A DNA stretch of 64,000 nt from assembly GCA_019828595.1 (NCBI GenBank), contig JAHQRK010000018.1, forward strand, positions 434,001-498,000, in the 5' to 3' direction. This DNA is from Aphanomyces cochlioides (Eukaryota > Oomycota > Saprolegniomycetes > Saprolegniales > Verrucalvaceae). Under the pieces are notes generated by a model. It did no database searches. It saw only the letters and a program-made list of their open reading frames with translations, and was not told the DNA's origin. Positions 42,301-51,874 of this stretch are shown in pieces (position 1 is the first letter of the stretch; each line of letters starts with the position of its first letter). Position numbers and translations under genes: made by a program.

Positions 42301-42343
42301 AAATCTCGTGCACGAAGTGCGCGCCATCGTGTTAGACGATTAA
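39302..42343 (+). CDS. LRR receptor-like protein with TKL-type pseudokinase, copy 4
   Basis: Exons: 39302-40020, 40066-40134, 40179-40259, 40298-40372, 40422-40487, 40537-40602, 40645-40716, 40765-40839, 40885-41595, 41644-42343; joined frame 877 residues. The last intron (41596-41643, 48 nt) is itself in frame without a stop, but the position matches the kinase-proximal intron of the sisters. After a signal peptide (VVWRTVLLWTALVAVSA) the ectodomain has a histone-H1-like stretch of about 95 residues made almost only of Lys, Ala, Thr and Ser. A C-x8-C-x8-C-x8-C module, seven single-LRR exons, a transmembrane helix (LPLILGIVGGGVCIAAFAIYAY) and the kinase-like domain follow. VLLKPL, HPKVVHFVGVTW, WVAPE and DVYSLGVLL are kept. 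HRD is HLN and DFG is replaced by VQLPVE. Confidence 0.85.
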
Positions 42344-43129
42344 TTTATGAGAGATTGATATTTGTTTGGCTCTGACCGCTGTAAGACTGCCGAGCCTTAG
42401 CTAGAGGTCTACCCATCGACATTGGCAGTTTTTTAACAGCCGATGAACTTGACGTCGGCTTGCGATCCAATGGTTCATCCAAGCGCGTTCAGATCGATGC
42501 TTCTGAACGACTCGATGTCCAAGTCTTTCACGCATCTTCACTCTCTCTCATTCCAAACATGGACGCACGTCTCATGTGCTCTCTCTCCTAGTACCGGTGG
42601 CCCTCTAGCGACTGCGGCTACTCTAAGGATCACAACTATAGCTTCTGTAAGCTGTAGGTTCTCCTGGGGGGTCCTGTTTGATCCTCGCGTCGTGCATTAG
42701 CTATAACAACGATATGGTATTGCTGTGAATGGAAATCCAGCTCCAATGTGTCCTGACTTATAGGATAGCCTACTACTGCTCGCCGGCGTGGGGCGGAAGT
42801 CGACGTCAAGTAGGAAGAAAGTGGCATTGGCTTATCTAGCTCACCGAGGGAACTGCTCTCACACCTCCACGCGGTCGGTGAAGGTGTTGCATCTTGTTTG
42901 TGTCCTGTTGGGATACAACATCTTTTACCAACATTCATAGGTTTGTATGGTATATAGTCAAGATATTACAAACACTCTGTCTAACCCCATGACTAACTAC
43001 AAACATTCCTTCATTTGTAAGAAAGATAGTCAAGATATTACATACATTCTATTCAGGAATTTTATACACGCCCCACCATCGTCAACCCCTCGACAGGGGG
43101 CGACCAGCGGAGGAGAGAGCCATGGCCCC
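42344..43129. other. Intergenic with a short direct repeat
   Basis: No gene. TAGTCAAGATATTACA occurs twice, near 42956 and 43026, about 70 bp apart. Confidence 0.4.
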
Positions 43130-43567
43130 CAAGGGGACCAAGTCGTGGTTGACCGACTTGGAGATCGCCAAAACTCGTATGAAGACTTTGACAACGCTAT
43201 TTCGGGTACCCACACACCAACAACGAATGCCGATACGGTGTGTTTGACCTCGACTGCACCACCACGGATGGCCGCCCTACTTCCAAGTTGGTGTTGACGA
43301 AGGCTCATCTTGGACTCATGATCATTCTAGGTCACCTGATACCACCAACATCAAGAACAAAATGTTGTACTCGAGCCCCAAGGATGCCTTGAGGCACGTC
43401 CTTCTCGGTGTGGGCATCTTCTTGAACGCCACGGACCAATATGAATTGGAATTTGCCTGCATCCAAGACGGTGTGTCAAGATTCTTGAAAGGATACGGGG
43501 GACACCAGGACCATGCCTTACGCGCAGTTAACGTAACACTCCAGTCATTTCATTGCATTTACTCTGT
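43130..43567 (+). pseudogene. Dead duplicate of the ADF/cofilin gene
   Basis: Reads GDQVVVDRLGDRQNSYEDFDNAISG in line with the intact gene at 44339, then loses frame through two extra bases near 43210 (CACACACC for CACACC). The splice donor of the second intron is gone, although the acceptor and the start of exon 3 (SPDTT.IKNKMLYSS) remain. The stop codon is lost too. Sequence upstream of 43130 no longer aligns. The 3' flank (43497-43565) is still similar to the flank of the intact gene at 44905-44973, so the duplication took in downstream DNA. Confidence 0.88.
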
Positions 43568-44338
43568 TCTTGTTAAATTCAGCACGATGTGCCGAGGCGT
43601 GTTCGAAAACATTTCGTCTTTCACCTCCATTCTGTACCAACCACGTCAATCCACATCCGATTCATCCAGGTTGGCTAGTTTGAAGACGTGGAGCTTAGAG
43701 TTAGTGGACATGCTGTGATGAGTAGTCGAATCGTTGTTGTGTTGTTATGGTCGGAATGCCATTTGATAGACCCATGCGTGACCGAATACAAAAATCCTGC
43801 ACGCTCACGTTGCCACGTCACATCAGCACTAACGTATCCGGATGGGATATGAGGAGTCGAAAAGTAAGCTTGAACGGAATTAATTGAATTACTGTCCCGC
43901 CGAGAGAGGTCAAAAGCAGAGAGAAACGGCATTAAGTCGCGGCAAGCACGTTTCAATGATGAAGCAGCATTAGTTCATGAGGAGGAGATTTTGAAATGAG
44001 CCGATCTATCAATATAATCTTGCGGGTTTAAGCTGTGAGTGCGCACTTCATGTCGGCGCCAAACATCATGACGACTGGAAAGGCGTGACAAGTTACAATT
44101 TGACAGTTCCCACAGTTACATGTGAGATTTGTATGGGAATGACTTACAGTGTAAATATAGCATACATTCCAACACGACCAATCAGCACGACTTCTTTACG
44201 CCCCCCTCCCAATCTCAAATCCGCATATGGAAGTTTGTATGCGGGTAACCTCTATACATCTAAAATAGTAAAAAAAGGCCCACGCTCCACGTTGCACAAC
44301 CGTCACTTTAGTTTTGCTCCCTTTCCAGTCAATTCACA
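43568..44338. other. Intergenic upstream of cofilin
   Basis: No gene. It carries the cofilin promoter at its right end. Confidence 0.4.
44303..44309 (+). promoter_or_regulatory. Oomycete-type initiator (TCACTTT) before cofilin
   Basis: TCACTTT matches the oomycete initiator consensus YCAYTYY and lies 30 bp before the ATG, a usual distance in oomycete genes. It is the clearest initiator candidate noted in the window. Confidence 0.4.
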
Positions 44339-44863
44339 ATGGTAACGCCGCTCCGTGGAGATGTGTGGATGTTAATGCACGATGTAGAGTTCCGGTGTTG
44401 GTGTTCATGACGAAGTTGTCACAAAGTTCAACGGCTTCAAGCTCCAATCCGAAGGCCACCGCCACCGCTTCTTGACCTTCAAGATTGAAGGTGACCAAGT
44501 CGTCCTCGACCAACTCGGCGACCGCGACAACACGTACGAAGACTTTGTCAACGCTATTTCTGGCCCCCACACCAACAACGAATGCCGATACGGTGTGTTT
44601 GACCTCGATTGCACCACAAAGGATGGTCGCCCCACCTCCAAGTTGGTGTTCATCTCCTGGTAATATTCGACGGAGGGTCAATTTGAACTGATGGAAATTC
44701 CAGGTCGCCTGATACCACCACCATCAAGAACAAAATGTTGTACTCGAGCTCCAAGGAAGCCTTGAAGCGCGTCCTTGTCGGTGTGGGCATTTTCTTGAAC
44801 GCCACGGACCAATCTGAATTGGAATTTGCCAGCATCCAAGACGGTGTGTCCAAGTTCCTTTAA
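44339..44863 (+). CDS. ADF/cofilin, actin-depolymerising protein
   Basis: Exons: 44339-44341, 44388-44659, 44704-44863; 144 residues, the normal length of the family. The first exon is just the ATG: GTAACG follows it directly, and the acceptor at 44387 opens SSGVGVHDEVVTKFNGFKL, a standard cofilin start with the Ser residues that are regulatory in relatives. Further landmarks: YGVFDLDCTT, SKLVFISWSPDT, IKNKMLYSSSKEALKRVL. These form the long helix region that binds actin. It severs and depolymerises actin filaments in the cytosol. The shadow frame without splicing has no proper start, which supports the split ATG. A dead copy lies 1.2 kb upstream. Confidence 0.93.
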
Positions 44864-45394
44864 AGGATATATTTCTAGATTCGTGTGCTGCTGGACTCGT
44901 CGTTGGGGGATGCCAGCACCATGCCTTACGCGCAGTTAACGTAACACTCCAGTCACTTCATTACATTTACTCTTGTTGTCTCCGCAAATCGCCGACATGT
45001 GTTGAAGTGAATTTCATAGTTGGCCTCCATGCTGCTGCACGCTAATCCATACCTAAGGTGTCCTTGATATCTCATCGCGCATAGTATACGACCACCTAAT
45101 ATTAGTCGCCCAGCAGTCTTTGAATCTACAACAATGCAAACACAGCAGAGCCAAGTCAACGAAGTGCTGGTTGTTATGAGGTCATCCTTGATGCGTCATG
45201 GTGGTGGGAACGAAAATCAGTCAAATAAATTCACTGAAAAATAGTTTTTGTCGGAATGAAAAATATTTTAATATTTTCGACAAAGAATTCTATTATTAAT
45301 AATGGGATTAATTAATAATACACTTCAATTTTTTATCCTTTTTCGGAAAGTCGTTTTGGATGTTTCCTCTTTCATTGGATAATCTGTCCTTGAC
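44864..45394. other. Intergenic with duplicated 3' flank
   Basis: 44905-44973 repeats 43497-43565 with few changes (flank of the dead cofilin copy). The rest is A/T-rich with the deacetylase promoter at the right; no gene. Confidence 0.5.
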
Positions 45395-46382
45395 ATGGGC
45401 GAAGTGAATCTCGTCACGTCCACGACGGTGACACCTACGACGGTCACACCCACGACAACGGCCGCGCCGCTCTTGGTGTGGTCACCATGGATCCAGTGGA
45501 TGGAGATCGGGATGCTTGTCTTTGTGCTCTTCCTCCTCTACGCAGTGTACACGCAGCCAGACTGGCTCTTGGCCGTCCTCAGCAAGCGATTTCCATTTGC
45601 CATTTGGTATGGCAACACGAAATTGCCCGTCGTTGCGTTGACTATTGACGACGCTCCAAGCAACAACACTGCCGCGATACTTGATGTGCTCAAAGAGAAC
45701 AATGTGAAAGCGACCTTTTTCATCATCCATGGCAATATTGCTGGCCGCGAGCACGTTATCAAGCGCATCGTCGACGAAGGACACACGATGGGTAACCATT
45801 TCGTCCGTGATGAAGCCAGTATCAAGGATCCATTGGACGTATTTGAATCCAAATTGCTCTACTGCCATGAAACGTTGGCCAGCTATCAAGGGTACGCCTT
45901 CCCCGTCGTCTGAATTGTTTCCTTATGGATCTTTCATAGTCGTGTTCGATGGGCACGTCCTGGATCTGGCTGGTTCAACAAAGGAATGGAGCAAGTGGCT
46001 GAGAAGCATGGCTACCGCTTCGCCATGGGCAGTGTCTATCCTCACGATGCTCAAATACGCATATCCAAAGTCAACGAATGGCATTTGCGTTTGTTGACTC
46101 GACCTGGAAGTGTGCTCATTGTGCACGATCGCCCCTGGTCCGTGGCAGTGTTGAAAGGCGCGCTTGAACCCTTGTCGAAGAAATTCAAGTTTGTCACTTT
46201 GGACGAAATGGAAGAGATCCACGCCAACGGCAATTACCCTGTTGTGAAACTCCGCGACGACGTGGAAGTTCCTCAGTCGGACGCAGAATTGCAAGGACTG
46301 TTGGAAAAGTAAGTCGTTCACGCACGTAATATGTTCTATGAGCTTGTGTATCATGACGCAACTCTGTAGGAAAGAGCACTAA
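45395..46382 (+). CDS. Membrane-anchored polysaccharide (chitin-type) deacetylase, NodB domain
   Basis: Exons: 45395-45891, 45940-46308, 46370-46382; 292 residues. A Thr-rich start (TVTPTTVTPTTTAA) precedes one transmembrane helix (IGMLVFVLFLLYAVYT, about 39-54), giving a type II anchor. The NodB domain follows: VVALTIDDAPS (motif 1, TFDDGPS type), ATFFIIHG, HTMGNHFVRDE (motif 2, one His kept), RWARPGSGWFNKGM (motif 3, formed across the first intron) and LIVHDRPW (motif 5 His). These metal-dependent enzymes remove acetyl groups from chitin-like or other N-acetyl-glucosamine polymers, so a cell-wall role is likely. The second half of the HxxxH metal motif is not obvious, so metal binding may differ. 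The last exon codes only for the final residues. Confidence 0.85.
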
Positions 46383-47121
46383 TTCATAAAATAGCATGAT
46401 CATTGTGAACCAAACCCGCATTTGGCGCACACAGAACGAGCAGTGCCGATGGAAATTCATTGACAGAGATAACCTTTATAAATAAATACTCAAAATTTAT
46501 AATGACATTGTATAAAGTATACAAGTACAATATTTCAGAGAAAGATTTGACTACCACAGGAGCTCCGCTAGACGATGAACCTTCCTCATCTCGAGACGCG
46601 TTTGCCAAGAATGTTTCAATTGACTTGCGTTCGTTTTGCTTTCAGCACTGCCTTTGAGGGACATGGAGAATTAGAAAGGACGAAAACGTGCATTTTCTGA
46701 AGGTTTGTACTCGCTATTGTGCATGACACGGTAGACTTCGCCAAACTAATTCAAAGCTTTTGTATACCCGAGGAACGCCATCTTGCTCATGATCAGTTCT
46801 AGCACCTGCGGCTTGATGACTACAACGTTTCAATCGTAAACCCGACGAACAGGCTTGGGGATACCATGTGTCAAGGGGGATGTGGGAATTGTCAACGTAG
46901 CCTCTTGTATGGTGATTTGATATTGCTCATGTGTAATGAGCAACTACATTCCCCGTTCCTTCATTCCTTCTTCCCTAGATGCTGATGGCGTTGAGCTCGA
47001 CGGCGAGCTCGAAGATTTGGGGGCAGACATGGGGCTAAGAACTCTATTTTATAATACGAAGAATATTAATTTTAAGAGAACACTTTGGGCAGTTTCGATT
47101 GAAAAACCGAAGCAAGTCGCC
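46383..47121. other. Intergenic / 5' region of the TMEM184-like gene
   Basis: No separate gene. An ATG at 46936 is in frame with the membrane protein and would add 62 residues, but the paralogue at 54847 has no such extension. Confidence 0.45.
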
Positions 47122-48174
47122 ATGGAGATCGAGACGTTGGCGTATGCGATCTCGGCGATTTTCACGCTGCTGACGATATTGATCAGTGGATGGGAAGTGT
47201 GGACACACCTGACGCAGAATCCAAGTCCATCTAGCCGCAAGTATATTCTGCGCATCTTGCTCATGGTGCCGATTTATGGGACGACGTCGTATTGGGCGCT
47301 CGTCTTCATCTCGCACAAACTCGTCTTTGAGACGATCCGGGACTGCTACGAAGCGTTTGCGCTCCACTCTTTTTATTACTTTCTCCTGGGGTACTTGGGC
47401 GGGCCGTCCGTCCTCGCGAATACGCTCCGGAGCAAGAAATCCGTCAAGCACAAGTTTGGCGTGCAATATTGTATCCGAACATGGACCATGGGCAATAAGT
47501 TTGTGCGGCTCAGCACGATCGGCATCCTTCAGTACATTCCCATCAAGCTAATCTGCTCTTTTGTAACGCTCGTGACGTCGCTGCTGGATGTGTATGGCGA
47601 AGGCGAACTCACCAACCCATTGCGAGCCTACCCATACATTTGTTTGATCCTCACACTCTCTCAGTCATGGGCTCTCTACTGTCTCGTTATCTTCTACTAT
47701 GCCACGGCCGACGAGTTGGCTCCCATGAAGCCATATTTCAAGTTCATGGCGATCAAGATGATCATTTTCTTTACGTTTTGGCAAAGCATGCTCATTTCGT
47801 TGCTCGAAATGGTCGGCGTGATCTCGGAATCCTGGAAAATCGGGTGTCCGCATTGCTGGAGCGCTGGACAGATTGCGTCGGCGCTTGAAGACTTTATCAT
47901 ATGCATTGAGATGCTCATCTTTGCAATTGTCCATCATTACGCCTTTGCGATTGACGATTTTCTTCACGTTGGGACGCCTGATGCGTTTGCTGCCAAAGCT
48001 CCGCTCCTGGCCAACTTTATGGATGTCATCAATGTTGTCGACGTGAAGAACGACGTGACGAACTCGAGAAACGAAATTCTGACGAAGAAGCAGCTCTTAG
48101 CTGCACAATACGACGACTACATTGCACAAACTCCTGGGAAACCCGACCATGCTCGACGGCCATCGTCGCCGTAG
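47122..48174 (+). CDS. TMEM184/OST-alpha-like (DUF300) seven-helix membrane protein
   Basis: This 350-residue protein has the DUF300 landmarks in order: start MEIETLAYAISAIFTLLTILISG, HLTQNPSPSSRKYILRILLMVPIYG, ETIRDCYEAFALHSFYYFLLGYLGG, ILQYIPIKL, YGEGELTN, SWALYCLVIFYYAT, ELAPMKPYFKFMAIKMIIFFTFWQS and CIEMLIFAIVHHYAF. About seven hydrophobic helices are visible. The family includes the animal organic solute transporter alpha and TMEM184 proteins; transport of steroid- or lipid-like solutes is possible, but its substrate is unknown. The start follows the paralogue at 54847-56193, whose first ATG is at the same residue. It converges with the dead reductase gene 64 bp away. Confidence 0.88.
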   Translation: MEIETLAYAISAIFTLLTILISGWEVWTHLTQNPSPSSRKYILRILLMVPIYGTTSYWALVFISHKLVFETIRDCYEAFALHSFYYFLLGYLGGPSVLANTLRSKKSVKHKFGVQYCIRTWTMGNKFVRLSTIGILQYIPIKLICSFVTLVTSLLDVYGEGELTNPLRAYPYICLILTLSQSWALYCLVIFYYATADELAPMKPYFKFMAIKMIIFFTFWQSMLISLLEMVGVISESWKIGCPHCWSAGQIASALEDFIICIEMLIFAIVHHYAFAIDDFLHVGTPDAFAAKAPLLANFMDVINVVDVKNDVTNSRNEILTKKQLLAAQYDDYIAQTPGKPDHARRPSSP

Positions 48175-48238
48175 CGCCAATTTATCAAATAACCATATTT
48201 CCCCGTAGTTAGATTATGACTGCCGTCTACTTAATGCT

Positions 48239-50157
48239 CTAAAATGTAAATATTTCCTTGTGAAAGTCGTAGCCGCAGTTGTGGCTAAACCATTGCGCTT
48301 CATGGACAAGTCGAGGCGGGCCACACGCCAAGACGCCGACGCTTTGGTTGTTGGTATATCGACTGGTGTTGATAATTTCATCGAGCACGGGTTTCCCTTG
48401 GGCGTAGACGACGTCGTCGCCGGCCGAATTGACAATGCTGCCGCGCGTGGTGGCTCCACTGACGTAGAACGTCGCCCTGACATTGTCTGGCAGTGGAAAC
48501 ATCACATCTTCTACCGCCAGGAGCTTCAGGCTTGCGGACAACCCAGACCAAATGTAGCAACGTCTTGCTCTGGCTGTGGCGGAACTGATTGATCAAATTG
48601 ACCATGGGTGTGATGCCAATGCCACCGGCAATGAGCACCAGGTTGGCGTAGTTGTCGACGTCCAGAGCTGGTTTGCCGTAGGGACCACCGACGACGATGG
48701 AAAGCTTACCAGAGTCGGTGGCTTGGATGGCTTGAAGCACGACTTTGGCGACGAATCCATTCGGAGTTGGAGCCTTCATGCAGAATGCAATGGATTGACC
48801 ATCGGGAGTCACAATGGCAGTGAATGGATGCCACTCCAAGCGCGACACGGATGGAACGTTGACCCAGAAGAAGACGCAAGGGTTGGACGTCGTGGCCCAT
48901 TTCGTCGTTTGTGGCGTCACGGGGAGCTTCAAGAGCACGGTGTTGGTGCCATGGACTTTGATCGAAGCGATTGACGAACGCACGGAGGCGGAAAAGACCC
49001 GAGAGGACGTAGATGACCAACGGGAGGATCATGGCATACTGGACAGTCTTGCTGTGCAGCAGGACGAAGACGAGGCCGATGACGGACGCGACGCGGTGAT
49101 GGTAATAAAAGGTTTCGTACCATCGGCGACGAATGGGTTCGATGGCCAACAAGGTCATGGTGAGGAAACAAGCGAATGCCAGCAAGCCGAAGAGGGTCTT
49201 GACTTGCTGGACGCCGTAGCTCTCCGTCGACGCGATGTTTGCATTGTTGATCAACGCTGCGATCAAATGGATCGCACTCGCGACAAAGCAGAGCATGCCG
49301 AGCCATCGATGCATCTTGAGAATGCGTTCATGCGAAGTTCCAAAGATGAGCTCCCAGTGGTGACCACGGGCCACTGGCAGCAGCAAGAAGACGAGCGCGA
49401 CCAAGGCGACATGCCCTGAGATCATGCAGAATCGATGGCCCGCAGACATACTTGAAAAGGTGGCACGCCCACTGCGATCAAGCCCCACCAGTAGACCAAG
49501 ATGACGATCGCTTCGCCGACTTTCAGGTCTGTCAAGGCGTCAGTAAAGAATGCCAACAAGCCGCGATCTTTTCATGGAGCCAACAACGTGGCGTGGTGAA
49601 TCGTGTGCCAGTGGCGGCCTAAATGATTGGCAACGAGACCCAGGATGACGATGACGCCAAGCGTGATCGCCGTAATGCCTGGTGTAGCTGTTTGCACGGT
49701 CCCGTCGTCTGCAATAGCGGCCTCGGCAGAACTAGCCCCCAGGAGAAAGTAGACGGAGCCGTAATCCGAGTGCTTGGCTGGCCATCGACGACTTGCCGTT
49801 GATGGCAGTGATGCTGGACTTGTCGCTTTGCGCTGGCATATTGCGTAACTCTTAGCTTTGCATCAAGAAGAGACTCGTGATGGCTGACGTCGAGTCAAAC
49901 ACGACAGCATTGTTCACCCGTGCGATTGCAATAGATGTCCATTGCAGAGTTGAAGTCGGTTGAAACAACACTTGAATGCATACGCTCGTGGCGTTCACGA
50001 GACTGCGGAGGAACATCGGGCCGAGTGGAACCGCAGGTTGACGGGAGAACTGTGGATCGGCACATACAGAGAGCGCGGTGACCGAGGAGATTGCATGGCT
50101 TCCTAGGAGAAGGATTCCCAGCGCAGAGACCACTTCATGATCCGTCTGGCAAGTCAA
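48239..50157 (-). pseudogene. Dead ferric reductase/NOX-like gene
   Basis: Aligns along its whole length with the intact genes at 57190 and 60907. The N-terminal part (residues like FSRQPAVPLGPMFLRSLVNATSVCIQ), the haem helices (MHRWLGMLCFVASAIHLIA and YHHRVASVIGLVFVLLHSK, both H-x13-H), LEWHPFTAIV, GGPYGKP, LIAGGIGITPM and LACGPP are all recognisable. Damage: an in-frame stop at 49572-49574, a frame change and stop near 49440-49460, 1-nt frameshifts near 48960 and 48525, and another break near 49850. The flavin and NAD(P)H parts are well kept, so inactivation is fairly recent. No GT-AG pairs explain the breaks. Confidence 0.85.
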
Positions 50158-50623
50158 ACAATGGCGTCATACGATAAAAATAGCTGCGGACTTCACCGTT
50201 GAGACCATTCATCTTGAAATGCTGCCTTCATTCTTGTCAATTTTCTCCGCGGCAAAATGCGCAGCTCGCCGTGCTTTTCCATCTTCCTTGTCATTGCACC
50301 TTGCTGGGAATCATACAGTATGATGGAACTTGGATAACCTTCAACTAAAATCCAAAAGGGTTAAGCGATTTGGTTAACCTGGACTTTACATGGACTTACC
50401 AAAGGGTTAATTTCCAAAAATGTTTTTTGATTGGCTAGAATTAATCTAATTTACAACCAATAAAAATCAACCAGACATTTTGGATCATGTCGGGTCACAA
50501 ATCTTGTATCACCCGCGGGGACCAATGGAGGAAGAAGATGCCGTTGAGGAGGGCTATTTATACTCTAAACATGGTGCCAAGACCGGACGCGTCTAGCAAC
50601 ATAGGCATCTCTCAATTCTCGCA
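50158..50623. other. Intergenic upstream of the Sec14-like gene
   Basis: No gene. A short repeat of GGTTAA with AAAGGGTTAA occurs three times around 50330-50410. Confidence 0.4.
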
Positions 50624-51713
50624 ATGACTGTCAAGGGTTTGAACAAGGAAGCTGTTTTCGATTCGTTCAAGGCCAAAGTGCTTCAAGAGTTTCCTGAAGC
50701 TGACTTGGAAGCAAGTGGGATCGTTGTGAAAGGCTTTCTCGATTCGACGCTCACCCGGTATTTGGAAGCCCGCAACTATGTCGAAAACGATTCGCTCAAA
50801 ATGTTCCGCGATACCATGGCATGGCGTACCCAAAACAACGTTTCCACCGCTCTGGATCGTTTGTTACCGCAGGAAAAGGTGGACGCCCTCCGCAAATACC
50901 ATGTAAGTCGATGCTATGCCGAGCAAACCACACGATTTCTGTAGCCCCAAGGCGAACATGGTGTCGATCGTGAAGGGAATGTCTTGTACGTGGAGCGCAT
51001 TGGATACCTTGACGCCGAGACTTTGATGAAGCATGTTACTTTGGAAGAGGCCGTTGAATATCATATTCAGAAGTACGAGTTTCAGCATCACGTCACGTTC
51101 AAAGACGCGGTATTGCATATCTCCAAGGACATTAAGCTAACTTGATTTCCTTCGTAGAGCGCCCAGCAAGGTCGTATTGTCAACAAGATGACTGTCATCT
51201 ACGACTTGGAAAACGTCGGCATGCATACATTCAAGAAGGTTGTCTTTGACTTCGTCAAGCAAACCAGCGCCATCGGCCAAGGTAATGCTCAGTTGTTGCA
51301 TACATGCTTACCTTTTATTGCCTATAGATCACTACCCTGACACTTTGTCCAAAGTCTTTATTGTGAATGCTCCATTCTTCTTTTTCACAACGTGGAAGCT
51401 TGTCGAAGTGTTCCTCAACCCAACAACGCGTAAGAAGATCCACTTCCTCGGTAGTGGCTTCAAGAAGGAGCTCGTCAAGCACATCGATCCCGTCCATCTT
51501 CCCAAATGGCTCGGCGGTTCTTGCGAATGCTTTCCAGCCAAGCCGCATGGCGGGTGCATCTCGTGCCCGGAAAACACGCAGACGAAAGCTTGCATCGCGA
51601 TGGATGAATACTTGCAAGCGCGGAAACTTGCCGCTGCGCTTCCCGCTGCTCCACTCGCCGAACCTGCGGCCGTGGCCCCACTTCCCCCTGCGCTTTGCGT
51701 GCAACCGCAGTAG
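50624..51713 (+). CDS. Sec14-like CRAL-TRIO lipid-transfer protein
   Basis: Exons: 50624-50902, 50945-51109, 51158-51281, 51328-51713; 317 residues with introns of 42-48 nt. An N-terminal helical region (LTRYLEARNYVENDSLKMFRDTMAWR, the CRAL-TRIO N domain) precedes the lipid-binding domain. Landmarks: VDREGNVLYVERIG, VNKMTVIYDLENVGM, FVKQTSAIGQDHYPDTLSKVFIVNAP and LPKWLGGSC. The order is typical of yeast Sec14 and plant patellins. The tail has a Cys-rich patch (CECFPAKPHGGCISC) and an Ala/Pro-rich end. It should carry phosphatidylinositol or related lipids between membranes and couple lipid supply to vesicle traffic; the exact ligand cannot be read from sequence. Confidence 0.9.
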
Positions 51714-51874
51714 GTCACTCGTGGGCGTGCCACGTCATTTCCCCCAAAATATCATTTTTGGCAGGTTTTATTAATATAAAAGGAATTTTAACCAATGAAA
51801 GGCGGCGAATTTCGTTACACACTGAACTGCAGTAATAGAGGTCCTCCCCTTGTAGAAAACACAAGGAGCTTTCC

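Noticed and set aside
46936..47121. 62-residue N-terminal extension of the TMEM184-like protein
   Set aside because: The paralogue has no ATG upstream of the matching position and the extra residues read like untranslated sequence; the later ATG is preferred but not proven.
51332..51733. 133-codon minus-strand frame opposite the Sec14-like gene
   Set aside because: Shadow of the last exon; no domain.
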